A stretch of DNA of 64,000 nucleotides from Kaiparowitsia implicata GSE-PSE-MK54-09C (GCA_019359435.1 JAHHHI010000073.1:1-64000); one strand, 5' to 3'; counted from the stretch's first letter, positions 7,901 through 18,675 are shown. Numbers and translations: made by a program. Notes: generated by a model not told the origin, from the letters alone.

Positions 7901-10900
7901 GCGGCATGGCAGAAGCCGGTAGCACCGTCACCGTACTGCTGAATGGGGCCGCTGCGGGAACGGCGATCGCCGACAGCAGCGGCAGTTGGAGCTTTACCCA
8001 AGCCACTGCCCTATCAGACGGCACCTATAGCTTTACGGCCAATGCGACGGATATCGCGGGGAATATCGGCAGCAATTCCACGGCCCTGCCCTTCACCATC
8101 GACACGCAGATTGCGGCCACGCCCACCATCACCACCCTGATCGAAGACACTGGGTTCTCTAACAGCGACGGGATCACCAACGACACCACGCCCACGCTTC
8201 AGGGCACCGCAGGCGCAAATGACACCGTAACGGTATTCCTCAATGGCACCGCTGCCGGAACCACGACAGCGGATGGTGCAGGGTCTTGGGCCTTTACGCG
8301 CACGACTGCTCTGAGTGACGGCTCCTATACCTTTACCTCGCGAGCGGTGAACGAGGTGGGCAATACCAGCGCCCTGTCTGCCGCATTTAATGTAGTGATC
8401 GACACGCTGCCGCCGCCCGCGCCTGTGCTTGATGCAGAGAGCTTTAGTGAGGATACCGGGGTGGTGGGCGATCGCATTACCAGCGATACGACGCCAAGCA
8501 TCAGCGGGGTGGCCGAGCCGAACAGCGTGGTTATGGTGCGGCTCAACGGCACCGCCGCCGGGACTGCGATCGCCAACAGCAGCGGCAATTGGAGCTTTAG
8601 CGTCTCGACCGCCCTGAGTGATGGCAACTACACCTTTACCGCCCAAGCGCAGGATACTGCGGGCAACGCCAGCAACGTCTCCAGTGCAGTGGCCTTCACC
8701 ATCGACACCACAGACCCTGCGGTTCCTGCCATTACAGGGTTCACGGAAGATACGGGGGCCTCGACCAGCGACGGCATCACGAGTGACGCCACGCCGACCG
8801 TGCAGGGCACCGCTGGCTCGGGCAATACGATCACCATCTTCTTAGACGGCTCGCCTGTGGGCACCACCACCGCCAGCAACGGCAGTTGGAGCTACACCCA
8901 ATCCACCGCTCTCAGTGACGGCACCTATAGCTTTACCGCACAGGCCAGCGACCTAGCCGGAAACACCAGCAGCGTCTCCGATGGTCTGGCGATCGCCATC
9001 GATACCCTGGCTCCGGCTGCGCCGATTATCGCGAGCTTTAGCGATGATTCGGGGCTTGCGGGGGATGGCATCACCAACGACAGCACGCCGACTCTCAGCG
9101 GCACGGCTGAGGCCAATAGCACCGTGACGATTCGCCGCAATGGCACTGTCGTGGGCAACACCCTCGCCGCTGGGGATGGCACGTGGGCCTTTACCAGCGC
9201 CGTCCTCACAGATGGCAGCTACAGCTTCACCGCCCAGGCAACCGATCTAGCAGGGAACGTCAGTCTGGCGTCTGCGCCCTTGGCAATTACCATTGATACC
9301 ACAACGCCCATGCCGATCATTACGGCACTGGTAGAAGACACGGGTGCATCGGATAGCGACTTTATTACGAGCGACAGTACGCCGACCCTGAGCGGCACGG
9401 CAGAAGCAGGCAGCACCGTTACGATATTTTTAGATGGGTCAAGCGTGGGCACCACCACGGCCAATAGCAGCGGCAACTGGAGCTATGCCCAGACGACGGC
9501 CCTGACTGATGGCACCTATGCCTTTACCGCCCAAGCGACCGATATTGCCGATAACACCAGCACCCTGTCGGCGGCGATCGCCTTCACCCTTGACACAACT
9601 CCGCCCGTTGATCCCACCATTACGGCCTTTAGTGAGGACTCGGGCCTGGTGGGCGATCGCCTCACCAACGACACCACCCCAACGCTCTCAGGCGTGGCAG
9701 AAGCCAACAGCACTATTACCGTGTTTCTCAATGCGCTGTCTGTGGGAACGGCGATCGCCAGCGCCAGTGGCACTTGGAGCTACACCGTCTCCAGCGCTCT
9801 CAGCGACGGCCCCTATGCCTTCACCGCCCAAGCCACCGATCTAGCAGGCAACACCAGCGGCTTCTCGTCAGCCTTTAACCTGACCATCGACGCAACGCCG
9901 CCTTTGGCCTCCAGTATTACCAGTTTGAGTGACGATACGGGTGTGTCTGACAGCGATCGCATCACCACCGACACCACCCCCACCCTCAGCGGCGTCGCCG
10001 AGGCAGACAGCACTGTCACCGTGTTCCGCAATAATGCCCTGGTTGGCACCACCCAAGCCGACAGCACCGGCAACTGGAGCTTTAACCAACTGAACGCCCT
10101 TGCCAGCGGCAGCTACACTTACACCGCTCGCGCCACCGATGCCGCAGGCAACCTCAGCCCCCTGTCGGGAGGGCTGGCCCTGGTGGTCGATGCGATCGCC
10201 CCCACCGTTAGCATCACGCCAGTGCAGCCCAACCCCAGAGAAACGGGCATTGGCACAATCACGCTGCAATTTAGTGAGGCGATCGCCAACTTTAGCAAAG
10301 CCAATCTCACCCTCACCCGCAACGGCACCGCACTGAATCTCAGCACTGCGGTGTTGTCGCCCCAAACCGCGACAACCTTCACCCTCAGCGGGCTGCTGCC
10401 GCTGACCACGCCGTTTGGCAACTATAGCCTTAGCCTCAACCCCGGCAGCGTCACCGACATTGCCGGAAACGCGCTGAGCAGTGGGGCTCTTCAAAGCTGG
10501 GTCGCGCGCGATCTCACCCCCCCTACCATCCTCAACATCCCGACGGTGGGGCCGCTGATTCAAGATCGCTTGGTGGATGCTCCCATCCCCGCGATTACGA
10601 TTCAGTTCAGTGAGGCGGTGACGGGGGTGACGCCTGCCGCCTTCACCCTCACCCGCAACGGCACCGTGCTCGATCTCAGTGGGGCGATCGCCAGCAGCAC
10701 TAACGGCAGCACCTGGCAACTGGGCAATCTAGCCAGCCTCACCGATCCCAATGGCGTCTACCGACTCACCCTTAACGCCGCAGGCTCTGGCATCACAGAC
10801 CTGGCCGGCAATCCCCTCGCCAATAGCGCCGTCAGCAACGAGTGGGATCGCAACCGCACCGGCAAACCGGTTGGCCGCGCCAACCACAACTCCGGCTCTC

Positions 10901-11532
10901 TCGGAATTGTCATCGACGGCACACCCCAAGCCGATGTGCTGCGGGGCAGCAACGGCAACGACATCATTCGCAGCTTTGCTGGCAACGACATCATTCGTGG
11001 GACGGGTGGCAATGACGTCATCTTTGGGCTGGATGGGCGAGATGTGATCTACGGCGGCGGCGGCAACGACCGCCTGAATGGTGGCCTTAAATCCGATACC
11101 CTCTATGGTGGCCCCGGTGATGACTGGATGAATGGCAAAGGCGGCAACGATGTCTTGGTCGGTGGCGCAGGGAATGACACCCTGATTGGCCGCCTAGGTG
11201 CTGACACGCTAGAAGGCGGCAACGGTCGCGACACTTTCCGCTACCTAGGGTTAGACGATGCTGGTGACACGATTATAGACTTCACCCCGGGCGAAGACGT
11301 GATCGATCTGCGCGCCATCTTCCGCGAACCGGCGTTTGCTGCGCGCACCCCCCACACACAATACAAGCGGTTTGTGCGGCTTGTGCAGGTGGGAGCCGAT
11401 ACGCAACTTCGCGTCAAAGCTGATGGCAGTGGGCCAGGAACGAGCTTTGTGACTATGGCTACTCTCAACGGGCTAACGCCTGCCGATCTGTCTCCGCAAG
11501 ACTTCATTATTCAGCATCCCATCCTGGCGTAA
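4987..11532 (+). CDS. Giant RTX surface protein: FG-GAP propeller, 14 Ig-like repeats, calcium-binding RTX tail
   Basis: A 2181-residue protein. Residues 1-340 hold seven FG-GAP/VCBS motifs (such as GDVNGDGLVDVAIA and GDFNGDGLADIATS), enough for one seven-bladed propeller. Residues ~345-1690 hold 14 Ig-like domains of ~98 residues, each with an EDTG-x-ITSDTTP-x-GTAEAGS start and a DGSYSFTAQATDLAGN end. Two different Ig-like units follow (ITLQFSEAIANF, ITIQFSEAVTGV). RTX nonapeptides (GGNGNDxI-type) occupy ~1975-2090, and a ~90-residue tail follows. There is no N-terminal signal peptide, as expected for type I secretion with a C-terminal signal; no secretion genes are adjacent. Role: probably cell-surface adhesion or S-layer/motility, inferred. 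The ribosome-binding site is weak. Confidence 0.88.
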   Translation: MSFTFASDIYAAGSSPTSVVAVDLNGDTVLDLLVIDPASNGLRVLLGDGSGGFTLQDNFAIAPSSFSIATGDVNGDGLVDVAIAHNGSPNGSLSILLGDGSGGFSASESWSLGFNPGAIALGDFNQDGRADVVLVNESSGGALLLRDATGGFSTETTFATGSSPSDIAIADFDSNGTRDLAVVNLNSASVSVLLGDSSGGLSSQTTFGVGSTPIAAAVGDFDGDSIPDLVVANANGNSLSLLLGVGDGTFETQSVFAVNAPNGIAVGDFSGNGNLDVAVISDIGEQVSVLLGDGAGNLALPLNTSVSSGLNAIAVGDFNGDGLADIATSISGYANNVTVLINKPDLPLPVITGFSNDTGVSNTDGITNDTTPTIVGTAALSTGVTVYFNGNIVGTAPVDGDGNWSFSVASGDALSDGVYSVTVISNGGGGAVSEASAPLVITIDATAAAPVITTLVEDTGVVGDRITSDSTPMLSGTAEAGSTVDVFLGGTLVSSTAANSSGNWSFGQSTALSDGSYSFTAQITDLAGNTSALSEAFVVTVDTALPVAPVLATVDVDTGASDSDRITSDTTPNLSGTAEAGSTVTVFLDGAGAGAAIANTSGNWSFGQTNALSDGSYSLTARATDVAGNTGELSSSFVVTIDTTPPAAPSITSFTEDTGIPGDFITSDTTPTIGGTAEAGSTVTIFLDGVEAGTAIANSSGNWSFSQSTALVDGVYSFTTQATDIAGNTGSISTALSFTIDTQVAATPIIETLIEDTGISDSDGITNDTTPTLQGTAGAGDTITVFLNSTSAGTTTANSAGAWAFTRTTALSDGSYTFTAQAEDAIGKTSALSTAFNVVIDTTPPVAPVLTAVVEDTGVPGDRITNDSTPSISGTAEAGSIVTLFQDGSAVGTTTATTSGNWSFGQTNVLSDGSYSFTARATDIAGNTGVFSSGFVVTIDTTPPAAPTITSFSEDTGTPDDFITSDTTPTIGGMAEAGSTVTVLLNGAAAGTAIADSSGSWSFTQATALSDGTYSFTANATDIAGNIGSNSTALPFTIDTQIAATPTITTLIEDTGFSNSDGITNDTTPTLQGTAGANDTVTVFLNGTAAGTTTADGAGSWAFTRTTALSDGSYTFTSRAVNEVGNTSALSAAFNVVIDTLPPPAPVLDAESFSEDTGVVGDRITSDTTPSISGVAEPNSVVMVRLNGTAAGTAIANSSGNWSFSVSTALSDGNYTFTAQAQDTAGNASNVSSAVAFTIDTTDPAVPAITGFTEDTGASTSDGITSDATPTVQGTAGSGNTITIFLDGSPVGTTTASNGSWSYTQSTALSDGTYSFTAQASDLAGNTSSVSDGLAIAIDTLAPAAPIIASFSDDSGLAGDGITNDSTPTLSGTAEANSTVTIRRNGTVVGNTLAAGDGTWAFTSAVLTDGSYSFTAQATDLAGNVSLASAPLAITIDTTTPMPIITALVEDTGASDSDFITSDSTPTLSGTAEAGSTVTIFLDGSSVGTTTANSSGNWSYAQTTALTDGTYAFTAQATDIADNTSTLSAAIAFTLDTTPPVDPTITAFSEDSGLVGDRLTNDTTPTLSGVAEANSTITVFLNALSVGTAIASASGTWSYTVSSALSDGPYAFTAQATDLAGNTSGFSSAFNLTIDATPPLASSITSLSDDTGVSDSDRITTDTTPTLSGVAEADSTVTVFRNNALVGTTQADSTGNWSFNQLNALASGSYTYTARATDAAGNLSPLSGGLALVVDAIAPTVSITPVQPNPRETGIGTITLQFSEAIANFSKANLTLTRNGTALNLSTAVLSPQTATTFTLSGLLPLTTPFGNYSLSLNPGSVTDIAGNALSSGALQSWVARDLTPPTILNIPTVGPLIQDRLVDAPIPAITIQFSEAVTGVTPAAFTLTRNGTVLDLSGAIASSTNGSTWQLGNLASLTDPNGVYRLTLNAAGSGITDLAGNPLANSAVSNEWDRNRTGKPVGRANHNSGSLGIVIDGTPQADVLRGSNGNDIIRSFAGNDIIRGTGGNDVIFGLDGRDVIYGGGGNDRLNGGLKSDTLYGGPGDDWMNGKGGNDVLVGGAGNDTLIGRLGADTLEGGNGRDTFRYLGLDDAGDTIIDFTPGEDVIDLRAIFREPAFAARTPHTQYKRFVRLVQVGADTQLRVKADGSGPGTSFVTMATLNGLTPADLSPQDFIIQHPILA

Positions 11533-13294
<1,762 letters not shown>

Positions 13295-13443
13295 CCAGAT
13301 GCAGGTGCTGCAATCTACCCTTGCGGGCGCGACCGACACCTGCAGCCCTACGTTGCTGGCCCGGTTCAAAATTGTCATGCCCCAAGGAACGGGATTGCCA
13401 CTATACAATAGAGGAATTAGCTGAATGTTTACAAAGGTTTACT

Positions 13444-14535
13444 ATGTCGGTATTGGCGGCAATTTCGGTTTTGGCCTTGTTAATTGTGGTGCATGAGCTG
13501 GGGCACTTTCTGGCAGCACGGCTCCAGGGTATTCATGTCAATCGCTTCTCAATTGGCTTTGGCCCGATTTTGTTGAAATACCAAGGGCCAGAAACTGAGT
13601 ATGCCCTGCGTGCTATTCCCTTAGGTGGGTTTGTCGGCTTTCCCGATGATGATCCCGACAGCACCATTCCGCAGACTGACCCTGACCTGCTAAAGAACCG
13701 CCCTGTTTGGGATCGCGCTATTGTGATTAGCGCTGGGGTAATTGCTAACCTAATCTTTGCCTACTTCATTTTTGTCGGGCAGTTTGCCACTGTGGGTGTG
13801 CCCCAAGGCTTTAACTTTCAGCCGGGTGTGGTGATCCCCCAGGTGATGACCAGTGATTCTCCTGCTGGTCAAGCTGGCATTAAGGCCGGGGACATCGTAA
13901 CGGGCGTGAATGGGCAAGCGCTGGGCAATGGCGAAGACGCGGAACGAGTCTTGATGGAAGCGATCAGTACCAGCCCGAATCAGTCTCTGGTGCTAAACAT
14001 TCAGCGGGGCGAAACTGCGCTAGATGTGCCGGTGATCCCTCGCCCAGACACCGATGGCCGAGCCAAAATTGGCGTTGTGCTGAGCCCTAACGGCACCGTT
14101 GATTTTCGTCGGCCTAACAGCCCGGTCGAAGTCTTTACGATGGCTGCGCGCCAGTTCCAAGACATGTTTTTGCGAACGGCCCAGGGCTTTTACACCTTAA
14201 TTACTGACTTTGGGTCAGTGTCTGACCAGGTGGCTGGCCCGGTGAAGATTGTGGAGCAGGGTGCAAACCTCGCCGCTAGCGACTGGATCAACCTTTTCCC
14301 CTTCACAGCGATCATCAGCATAAACCTGGCGATTATCAATATTCTGCCCTTGCCTGCGCTGGATGGCGGTCAACTCGCCTTCTTGCTAGCAGAAGCAGTG
14401 CGTGGCAAGCCGCTGCCCTCTCGCTTGCAGGAAGGGGTGATGCAAACCGGGCTGTTTTTGCTGCTGGGCCTTGGGGTGTTCTTGATCGTCCGTGACACCA
14501 CCCAATTGGATGCGATCCAGAATTTGTTTCAGTAG
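13444..14535 (+). CDS. rseP: RIP metalloprotease RseP (site-2 protease)
   Basis: An intramembrane zinc metalloprotease that cleaves membrane-anchored regulators. The HELGH active site is near residue 19 inside the first membrane segment. A PDZ domain lies at about 125-205 (MTSDSPAGQAGIKAGDIVTGVNGQ). The second conserved motif NILPLPALDGGQ lies near the C-terminus, followed by a last hydrophobic segment. The ATG at 13444 follows the sequence AGGTTTACT and places HELGH at the expected depth; the upstream frame to 13321 looks non-coding. It lies between serS and nth, all on the same strand. Confidence 0.95.
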   Translation: MSVLAAISVLALLIVVHELGHFLAARLQGIHVNRFSIGFGPILLKYQGPETEYALRAIPLGGFVGFPDDDPDSTIPQTDPDLLKNRPVWDRAIVISAGVIANLIFAYFIFVGQFATVGVPQGFNFQPGVVIPQVMTSDSPAGQAGIKAGDIVTGVNGQALGNGEDAERVLMEAISTSPNQSLVLNIQRGETALDVPVIPRPDTDGRAKIGVVLSPNGTVDFRRPNSPVEVFTMAARQFQDMFLRTAQGFYTLITDFGSVSDQVAGPVKIVEQGANLAASDWINLFPFTAIISINLAIINILPLPALDGGQLAFLLAEAVRGKPLPSRLQEGVMQTGLFLLLGLGVFLIVRDTTQLDAIQNLFQ

Positions 14536-14566
14536 CAGTTCAGCAGCAGTTCAGCAGAGGTGAGGG

Positions 14567-15382
14567 ATGCCCCGCAAACGCGCGAGCAAAAAACAGCGCG
14601 CCCTAGAAATTCTGGTGCGGCTCAAGCAGGAGTATCCCGATGCCGTCTGCTCGCTGGATTATGAAACGCCCGTGCAGTTGATGGTTGCGACGATTCTCTC
14701 GGCGCAATGCACAGACGAGCGGGTCAATCTGGTCACGCCAGAGCTGTTTCGCTGCTTTCCCGATGCGGCGGCGATCGCCCAGGCCGATTTAGCAGAGATT
14801 GAAGCCTTGGTGAAGTCCACCGGCTTTTTTCGCAACAAGTCAAAGAATATTCAGGGTGCCTGCCGCCGGATTATGGCGGAGTTTGATGGCGAGGTGCCGC
14901 CGCGGATGGAGGACTTGCTGACGCTGCCCGGCGTAGCCCGCAAGACGGCGAATGTGGTGCTGGCTCATGCCTTTGGCATCAATGCTGGGGTTACGGTAGA
15001 CACCCATGTGAAGCGGCTGACCAATCGCTTAGGATTAACTCAGGAATCTGACCCCATCAAAATCGAACGGGATTTGATCAAGCTGCTGCCCCAGCCAGAT
15101 TGGGAGAACTGGTCGATTCGGTTGATCTATCACGGGCGCGCTGTGTGCAACGCTCGAAAACCGGCGTGCGATCGCTGCATGTTGGCAGATCTCTGTCCGT
15201 CTTCTGGGTTGGACAGAGGGGCGATCGCTCCTAGGTTCGATACAGCTATAGACACAGCGTCAGACACAGCGTCAGACACAGCGTCCGTTGCGATCGCCCC
15301 TAGCATGCCTATCTCCACCCAGGTGAGCAGCGGAACGGGAGCGCAGCCGCAACCCAAGTCGAAAAAATCGCAAAAAGCCTAG
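14567..15382 (+). CDS. nth: Endonuclease III with a low-complexity C-terminal extension
   Basis: A DNA glycosylase/AP lyase for oxidised pyrimidines. The helix-hairpin-helix LPGVARKTANVVLAHAFG near residue 125 is followed by VDTHVKRL with the catalytic Asp. The 4Fe-4S cluster ligands follow Cx6Cx2Cx5C in CNARKPACDRCMLADLC. After the cluster the protein continues for about 60 residues of low complexity, including a repeated DTASDTAS encoded by a GCGTCAGACACA repeat at about 15250-15290. This tail is not part of the enzyme fold. The stop codon TAG at 15380-15382 is part of the CTAG end of a MITE-like insertion. Confidence 0.93.
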   Translation: MPRKRASKKQRALEILVRLKQEYPDAVCSLDYETPVQLMVATILSAQCTDERVNLVTPELFRCFPDAAAIAQADLAEIEALVKSTGFFRNKSKNIQGACRRIMAEFDGEVPPRMEDLLTLPGVARKTANVVLAHAFGINAGVTVDTHVKRLTNRLGLTQESDPIKIERDLIKLLPQPDWENWSIRLIYHGRAVCNARKPACDRCMLADLCPSSGLDRGAIAPRFDTAIDTASDTASDTASVAIAPSMPISTQVSSGTGAQPQPKSKKSQKA

Positions 15383-15507
15383 GCATATCATCAATTCCGA
15401 CCAAAAGCCTGATGCTATGAGCGTTGCCACGCCCGCCCAAAAAACAGGCTAAGGGCTATGACCGTTGATTTCCGAATCATTAGAGGCTAATTAATGACAG
15501 CCCCTAG
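15379..15507. mobile_element. MITE-like element, family A copy 1 (on the nth stop codon)
   Basis: A 129-bp non-coding element with CTAG at both ends and terminal inverted repeats. It shares the internal landmarks GATGCTATGAGCGTTGCCAC and GAGGCTAATTAATGACAGCC with the copies at 25267, 27146 and 33701, and is the most diverged of the four. Its left CTAG supplies the TAG stop of nth. Confidence 0.8.
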
Positions 15508-15570
15508 AGCCCAAACTGGGGTTTCATAATAAAGACAGGTAAAGACAGGGCAATTCAGAGAGGTGTGCAC

Positions 15571-16596
15571 ATGGCTCCAGCCGTCTTGATTGAAAATCTG
15601 AAAAAACGCTACGGCACTGTAGAAGCGGTCAAAGATGTTTCGCTGCAAATTGAGCCAGGAGAAATTTTTGGACTGCTTGGCCCCAATGGTGCCGGTAAAA
15701 CAACGACCCTGCGCTGCCTCTGCACACTCTCCACGCCAGATGCAGGTCGGCTCGAAGTTTCCGGTATTTCGGTGCTTGACCAGCCTCGCCAAGTGCGGCA
15801 AAAGTTAGGATATGTCGCTCAAGAAGCGGCTCCTGATAAGGTCTTGACTGGGCGCGAGCTGCTGCAACTGCAGACGGCACTGTATCACTTGCCGCGCGAC
15901 TATGCTAAAGCCCGGCTTAACCAAATCATCGAGTTATTGGGGCTGTCGGAGTGGGCCGATCGCAGGTCTGGCACGTATTCTGGGGGCATTCGCAAACGGC
16001 TAGATTTGGCCTCGGGACTGCTGCACCAGCCAGATTTGCTGGTGCTCGATGAGCCGACAGTCGGGCTTGATATTGAAAGTCGCTCGGCGATCTGGCAGTT
16101 TTTGCGCCAGCTAAAAGCAGACGGCACAACGGTGCTGCTCACCAGCCACTACTTAGAAGAAGTCGATGCTCTGGCGGATCGGGTGGCGATTATTGACCAA
16201 GGGCGGGTGATTGCTGCGGGCACCCCGTCTGATTTAAAGGATAAGGTGGGGGGCGATCGCATCACCCTACGCCTCCGCGAATTCACCGCTCCTGAAGAAG
16301 CCGAGCAGGCAAAGACCATGCTGCAGGCTCTGCCCTTTGTGCAAGACATCATCATTAACGAGGTTCAGGGCAATTCGTTGAATTTGGTGGTAGACACCCA
16401 GAGCGACGCCCTGCTGACGATTCAACAACAGCTCAAAGAATCGGGGTTGCCGCTGTTTGGGGTGTCGCAGTCGCGCCCCAGTCTGGATGATGTATACCTT
16501 GCTGCGACGGGCATTACTTTGCTGGATGCCGATATCGCTGCTGCAGCCTCCCGCGATCCCAAAAAAGAGAAAAAGCAGGCGATGAAAGGCAGCTAG
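15571..16596 (+). CDS. ABC-2 type (DrrA-like) transporter ATP-binding protein
   Basis: The cytoplasmic ATPase of an exporter of the daunorubicin-resistance type, handling drugs, lipids or polysaccharide. In 341 residues: Walker A GPNGAGKTTT near 38, signature YSGGIRKRLDLASGL near 138, Walker B LLVLDEPTVGLD near 158, and TSHYLEEVDALADRV near 195. A C-terminal regulatory domain of about 110 residues follows, and the protein ends in a Lys-rich tail. ATG at 15571 has AGAGAGG eight bases upstream; a GTG at 15565 is possible. The permease partner is not adjacent, so the substrate is unknown. Confidence 0.88.
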   Translation: MAPAVLIENLKKRYGTVEAVKDVSLQIEPGEIFGLLGPNGAGKTTTLRCLCTLSTPDAGRLEVSGISVLDQPRQVRQKLGYVAQEAAPDKVLTGRELLQLQTALYHLPRDYAKARLNQIIELLGLSEWADRRSGTYSGGIRKRLDLASGLLHQPDLLVLDEPTVGLDIESRSAIWQFLRQLKADGTTVLLTSHYLEEVDALADRVAIIDQGRVIAAGTPSDLKDKVGGDRITLRLREFTAPEEAEQAKTMLQALPFVQDIIINEVQGNSLNLVVDTQSDALLTIQQQLKESGLPLFGVSQSRPSLDDVYLAATGITLLDADIAAAASRDPKKEKKQAMKGS

Positions 16597-16639
16597 TTCT
16601 GGAGCGTTAACGTCAGTCTGTGAAATCTGGGAGCAGAGG

Positions 16640-17455
16640 ATGGATTGGGATACAGTTCTAGCATTTGCTGAAACCACCACGCATCAGGTGGGGCAGCAAT
16701 TGATCAAAGACTTTGGGCAGGTGCAGGCCGATGAAAAAGCGGATGGCAGTCTTGTTACCCGAGCCGACCGCTGGGCCGATGCGACGCTCAGAGGGGCGAT
16801 CGCCCAGCAGTTTCCCGATCATGGCGTGCTCAGCGAAGAAGTAGAGCACATCTTTCCTGCCACCGACTGGTGCTGGATTATTGACCCTGTGGATGGCACC
16901 ACCAACTTTACTCGGGGCATCCCGCTTTGGGGCATTTCCTTGGGGCTTCTCTATCAGGGAACCCCTGTGTTTGGCTATGTAGCGCTCCCATCTATGGGCA
17001 TCGCATTTCATGGCTACTGGCCGGGCGAGTCGGGGTTGGCGATGCCGATCGGCGCGTTTCGAGACAGAACACCCATTTACAGCAGCAGCGCCGATCCCGG
17101 CGGCAATCAGTTCTTGAATGTATGCGCCCGCAGCCTTGCGGTGTTGCGGCAGCCAGTGCCCTGCAAAGTGCGGATGCTGGGAGTCGCCACCTATAACCTG
17201 CTGACCGTCGCTCAAGGATCGGCGATCGCCAGCATCGAAGCCACCCCAAAAATTTGGGACATTGCGGCAGTGTGGGCCATCACCCAGGCATCGGGAGCCA
17301 TCTGGACACCGTTAGAAGCGCAGCCCATTTTTCCGCTGGAACCGGGTGTGAATTATAGCCAGCGCCCCTACCCTACCTTAGTCACCAGCCGCGCCCAGCT
17401 GGTTCCTACTTTTCTGCCCTTAGCCAGCGTGGTGGGATCTAGCCCGTCGCGCTGA
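16640..17455 (+). CDS. Inositol monophosphatase family protein
   Basis: A Mg2+-dependent, Li+-sensitive sugar-phosphate phosphatase family enzyme. The metal sites are visible in 271 residues: SEEVEH near 73 (the Glu of motif one), then WIIDPVDGTTNFTRGIPLWGISLG near 86, and IWDIAAVWAITQASGAIW near 205 with the third Asp. Family members in cyanobacteria act on inositol-1-phosphate, histidinol phosphate, or PAP/FBP-type substrates; the sequence alone does not decide which. A GAGCAGAGG ribosome-binding site precedes the ATG. Confidence 0.88.
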   Translation: MDWDTVLAFAETTTHQVGQQLIKDFGQVQADEKADGSLVTRADRWADATLRGAIAQQFPDHGVLSEEVEHIFPATDWCWIIDPVDGTTNFTRGIPLWGISLGLLYQGTPVFGYVALPSMGIAFHGYWPGESGLAMPIGAFRDRTPIYSSSADPGGNQFLNVCARSLAVLRQPVPCKVRMLGVATYNLLTVAQGSAIASIEATPKIWDIAAVWAITQASGAIWTPLEAQPIFPLEPGVNYSQRPYPTLVTSRAQLVPTFLPLASVVGSSPSR

Positions 17456-17626
17456 GCGTGGGAGATGCTTACCCACCTACGCGTAAACGGCAACCTGACC
17501 CGTAATAAAGATTGCGATTTGGGCTGTGATTTGGGCGGGGCTGTCGACCATGCCGCTAGCCTCAGTCCAAATCTACTCAGCGTCAAGCGTTTAACCCACA
17601 CTGAAAGCCCATACTGGAGGGGAAAT

Positions 17627-17884
17627 ATGGCAACCGTTGAACTGTATACCTGGAGCACCTGCCCCTTTTGCCAGCGGGCCAAACGCCTGCTCGACCAAAA
17701 GGGCGTCGCCTATACCGAGCATGTCATTGATGGGGATGAAGCCGCTAGAGATGCCATGGTGGCGCGAGGCACAGGAGGCCAGCGCAGCGTACCGCAAATC
17801 TTCATCAATGGGCAACATATTGGCGGTAGCGACGCCCTCGCTCAGCTCGATCGCCAAGGAGAGCTGGATGCACTGCTGCAGTAG
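17627..17884 (+). CDS. grxC: Glutaredoxin 3
   Basis: An 85-residue dithiol glutaredoxin using glutathione to reduce disulfides and mixed disulfides. The CPFC active site is at about residues 12-15 (YTWSTCPFCQRAK). The GSH-binding TVP-like segment is SVPQIFINGQHIGGSDAL. The ATG at 17627 follows GGAGGGG, a good ribosome-binding site, and excludes the longer frame. A HIP1-centred GGGGCGATCGCCCC palindrome follows the stop codon. Confidence 0.95.
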   Translation: MATVELYTWSTCPFCQRAKRLLDQKGVAYTEHVIDGDEAARDAMVARGTGGQRSVPQIFINGQHIGGSDALAQLDRQGELDALLQ

Positions 17885-18015
17885 AGCCGGGGCGATCGCC
17901 CCGCCCCGCCCCGTCACGTCACGTTACTCCAATGAACAGCAAAATAGTCTTTATCAGTATCAGTCTTGTCTTCAGCATCCTTTAAGAGAGATAGAAAAAG
18001 AGATAGAAACAGCCC

Positions 18016-18675
18016 ATGAAACTCCATGCAGACGTGAATCAGCGCGTTGTGGTATTTAGCAACGAACTGGCTTGGATAGATTCTCCAATGCCAGGAGTAC
18101 AACGCCGAATGCTTGAGCGCAATGGCGATGAAGTCGCGCGAGCCACGTCTATTGTGCGCTATGCACCCGGCAGTGCCTTCTTAGCCCACACTCACGGCGG
18201 CGGCGAAGAATTCTTCGTGCTATCGGGAACGTTCTCCGATGAGCGGGGCGACTACCCTGCTGGAACCTACGTTCGCAACCCAGTGGGGTCAACGCATCGG
18301 CCCCATAGCGATGGCGGCTGCACCATTCTGGTCAAACTATGGCAAATGCAGCCTGAGGATCAGCAGCGGGTTGTGCTCAATACAGCACAAACGCCCTGGG
18401 TGCCGGGTTTAGTGGCCGGGTTAAACGTCATGCCGCTGCATGCCTACGGAACCGAGCAGGTAGCGCTGGTGCAGTGGGCGGCGGGCACCCAGTTTCAGCA
18501 ACATCGCCACTGGGGGGGCGAAGAAATTTTTGTGCTGGAGGGAGTATTCGACGATGAGTATGGGTCATACCCAGCCGGAACTTGGCTGCGCAATCCGCAT
18601 GGGAGTCAGCACACCCCATTTAGTCGCTCAGGGTGCACAATTCTAGTCAAAACTGGGCATCTGGAGCAGTCATAG
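18016..18675 (+). CDS. Double cupin (ChrR-like) protein
   Basis: The 219-residue protein contains two homologous cupin domains. The first has HTHGGGEEFFVLSGTFSDERGDYPAGTYVRNP (His-His-Glu metal ligands) near residues 57-90, and the second has HRHWGGEEIFVLEGVFDDEYGSYPAGTWLRNP near 160-195; both end with GCTILVK. Pairs like this are annotated as ChrR-like or anti-ECFsigma cupins. No sigma factor or zinc-finger domain is present, so an enzyme or stress-protein role is as likely. Substrate not predictable. Confidence 0.82.
   Translation: MKLHADVNQRVVVFSNELAWIDSPMPGVQRRMLERNGDEVARATSIVRYAPGSAFLAHTHGGGEEFFVLSGTFSDERGDYPAGTYVRNPVGSTHRPHSDGGCTILVKLWQMQPEDQQRVVLNTAQTPWVPGLVAGLNVMPLHAYGTEQVALVQWAAGTQFQQHRHWGGEEIFVLEGVFDDEYGSYPAGTWLRNPHGSQHTPFSRSGCTILVKTGHLEQS

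Noticed and set aside
5013-11507. Many long antisense frames inside the giant adhesin gene
   Set aside because: They repeat with the Ig-like units and are Ser/Val/Pro-rich mirror frames of the true gene.
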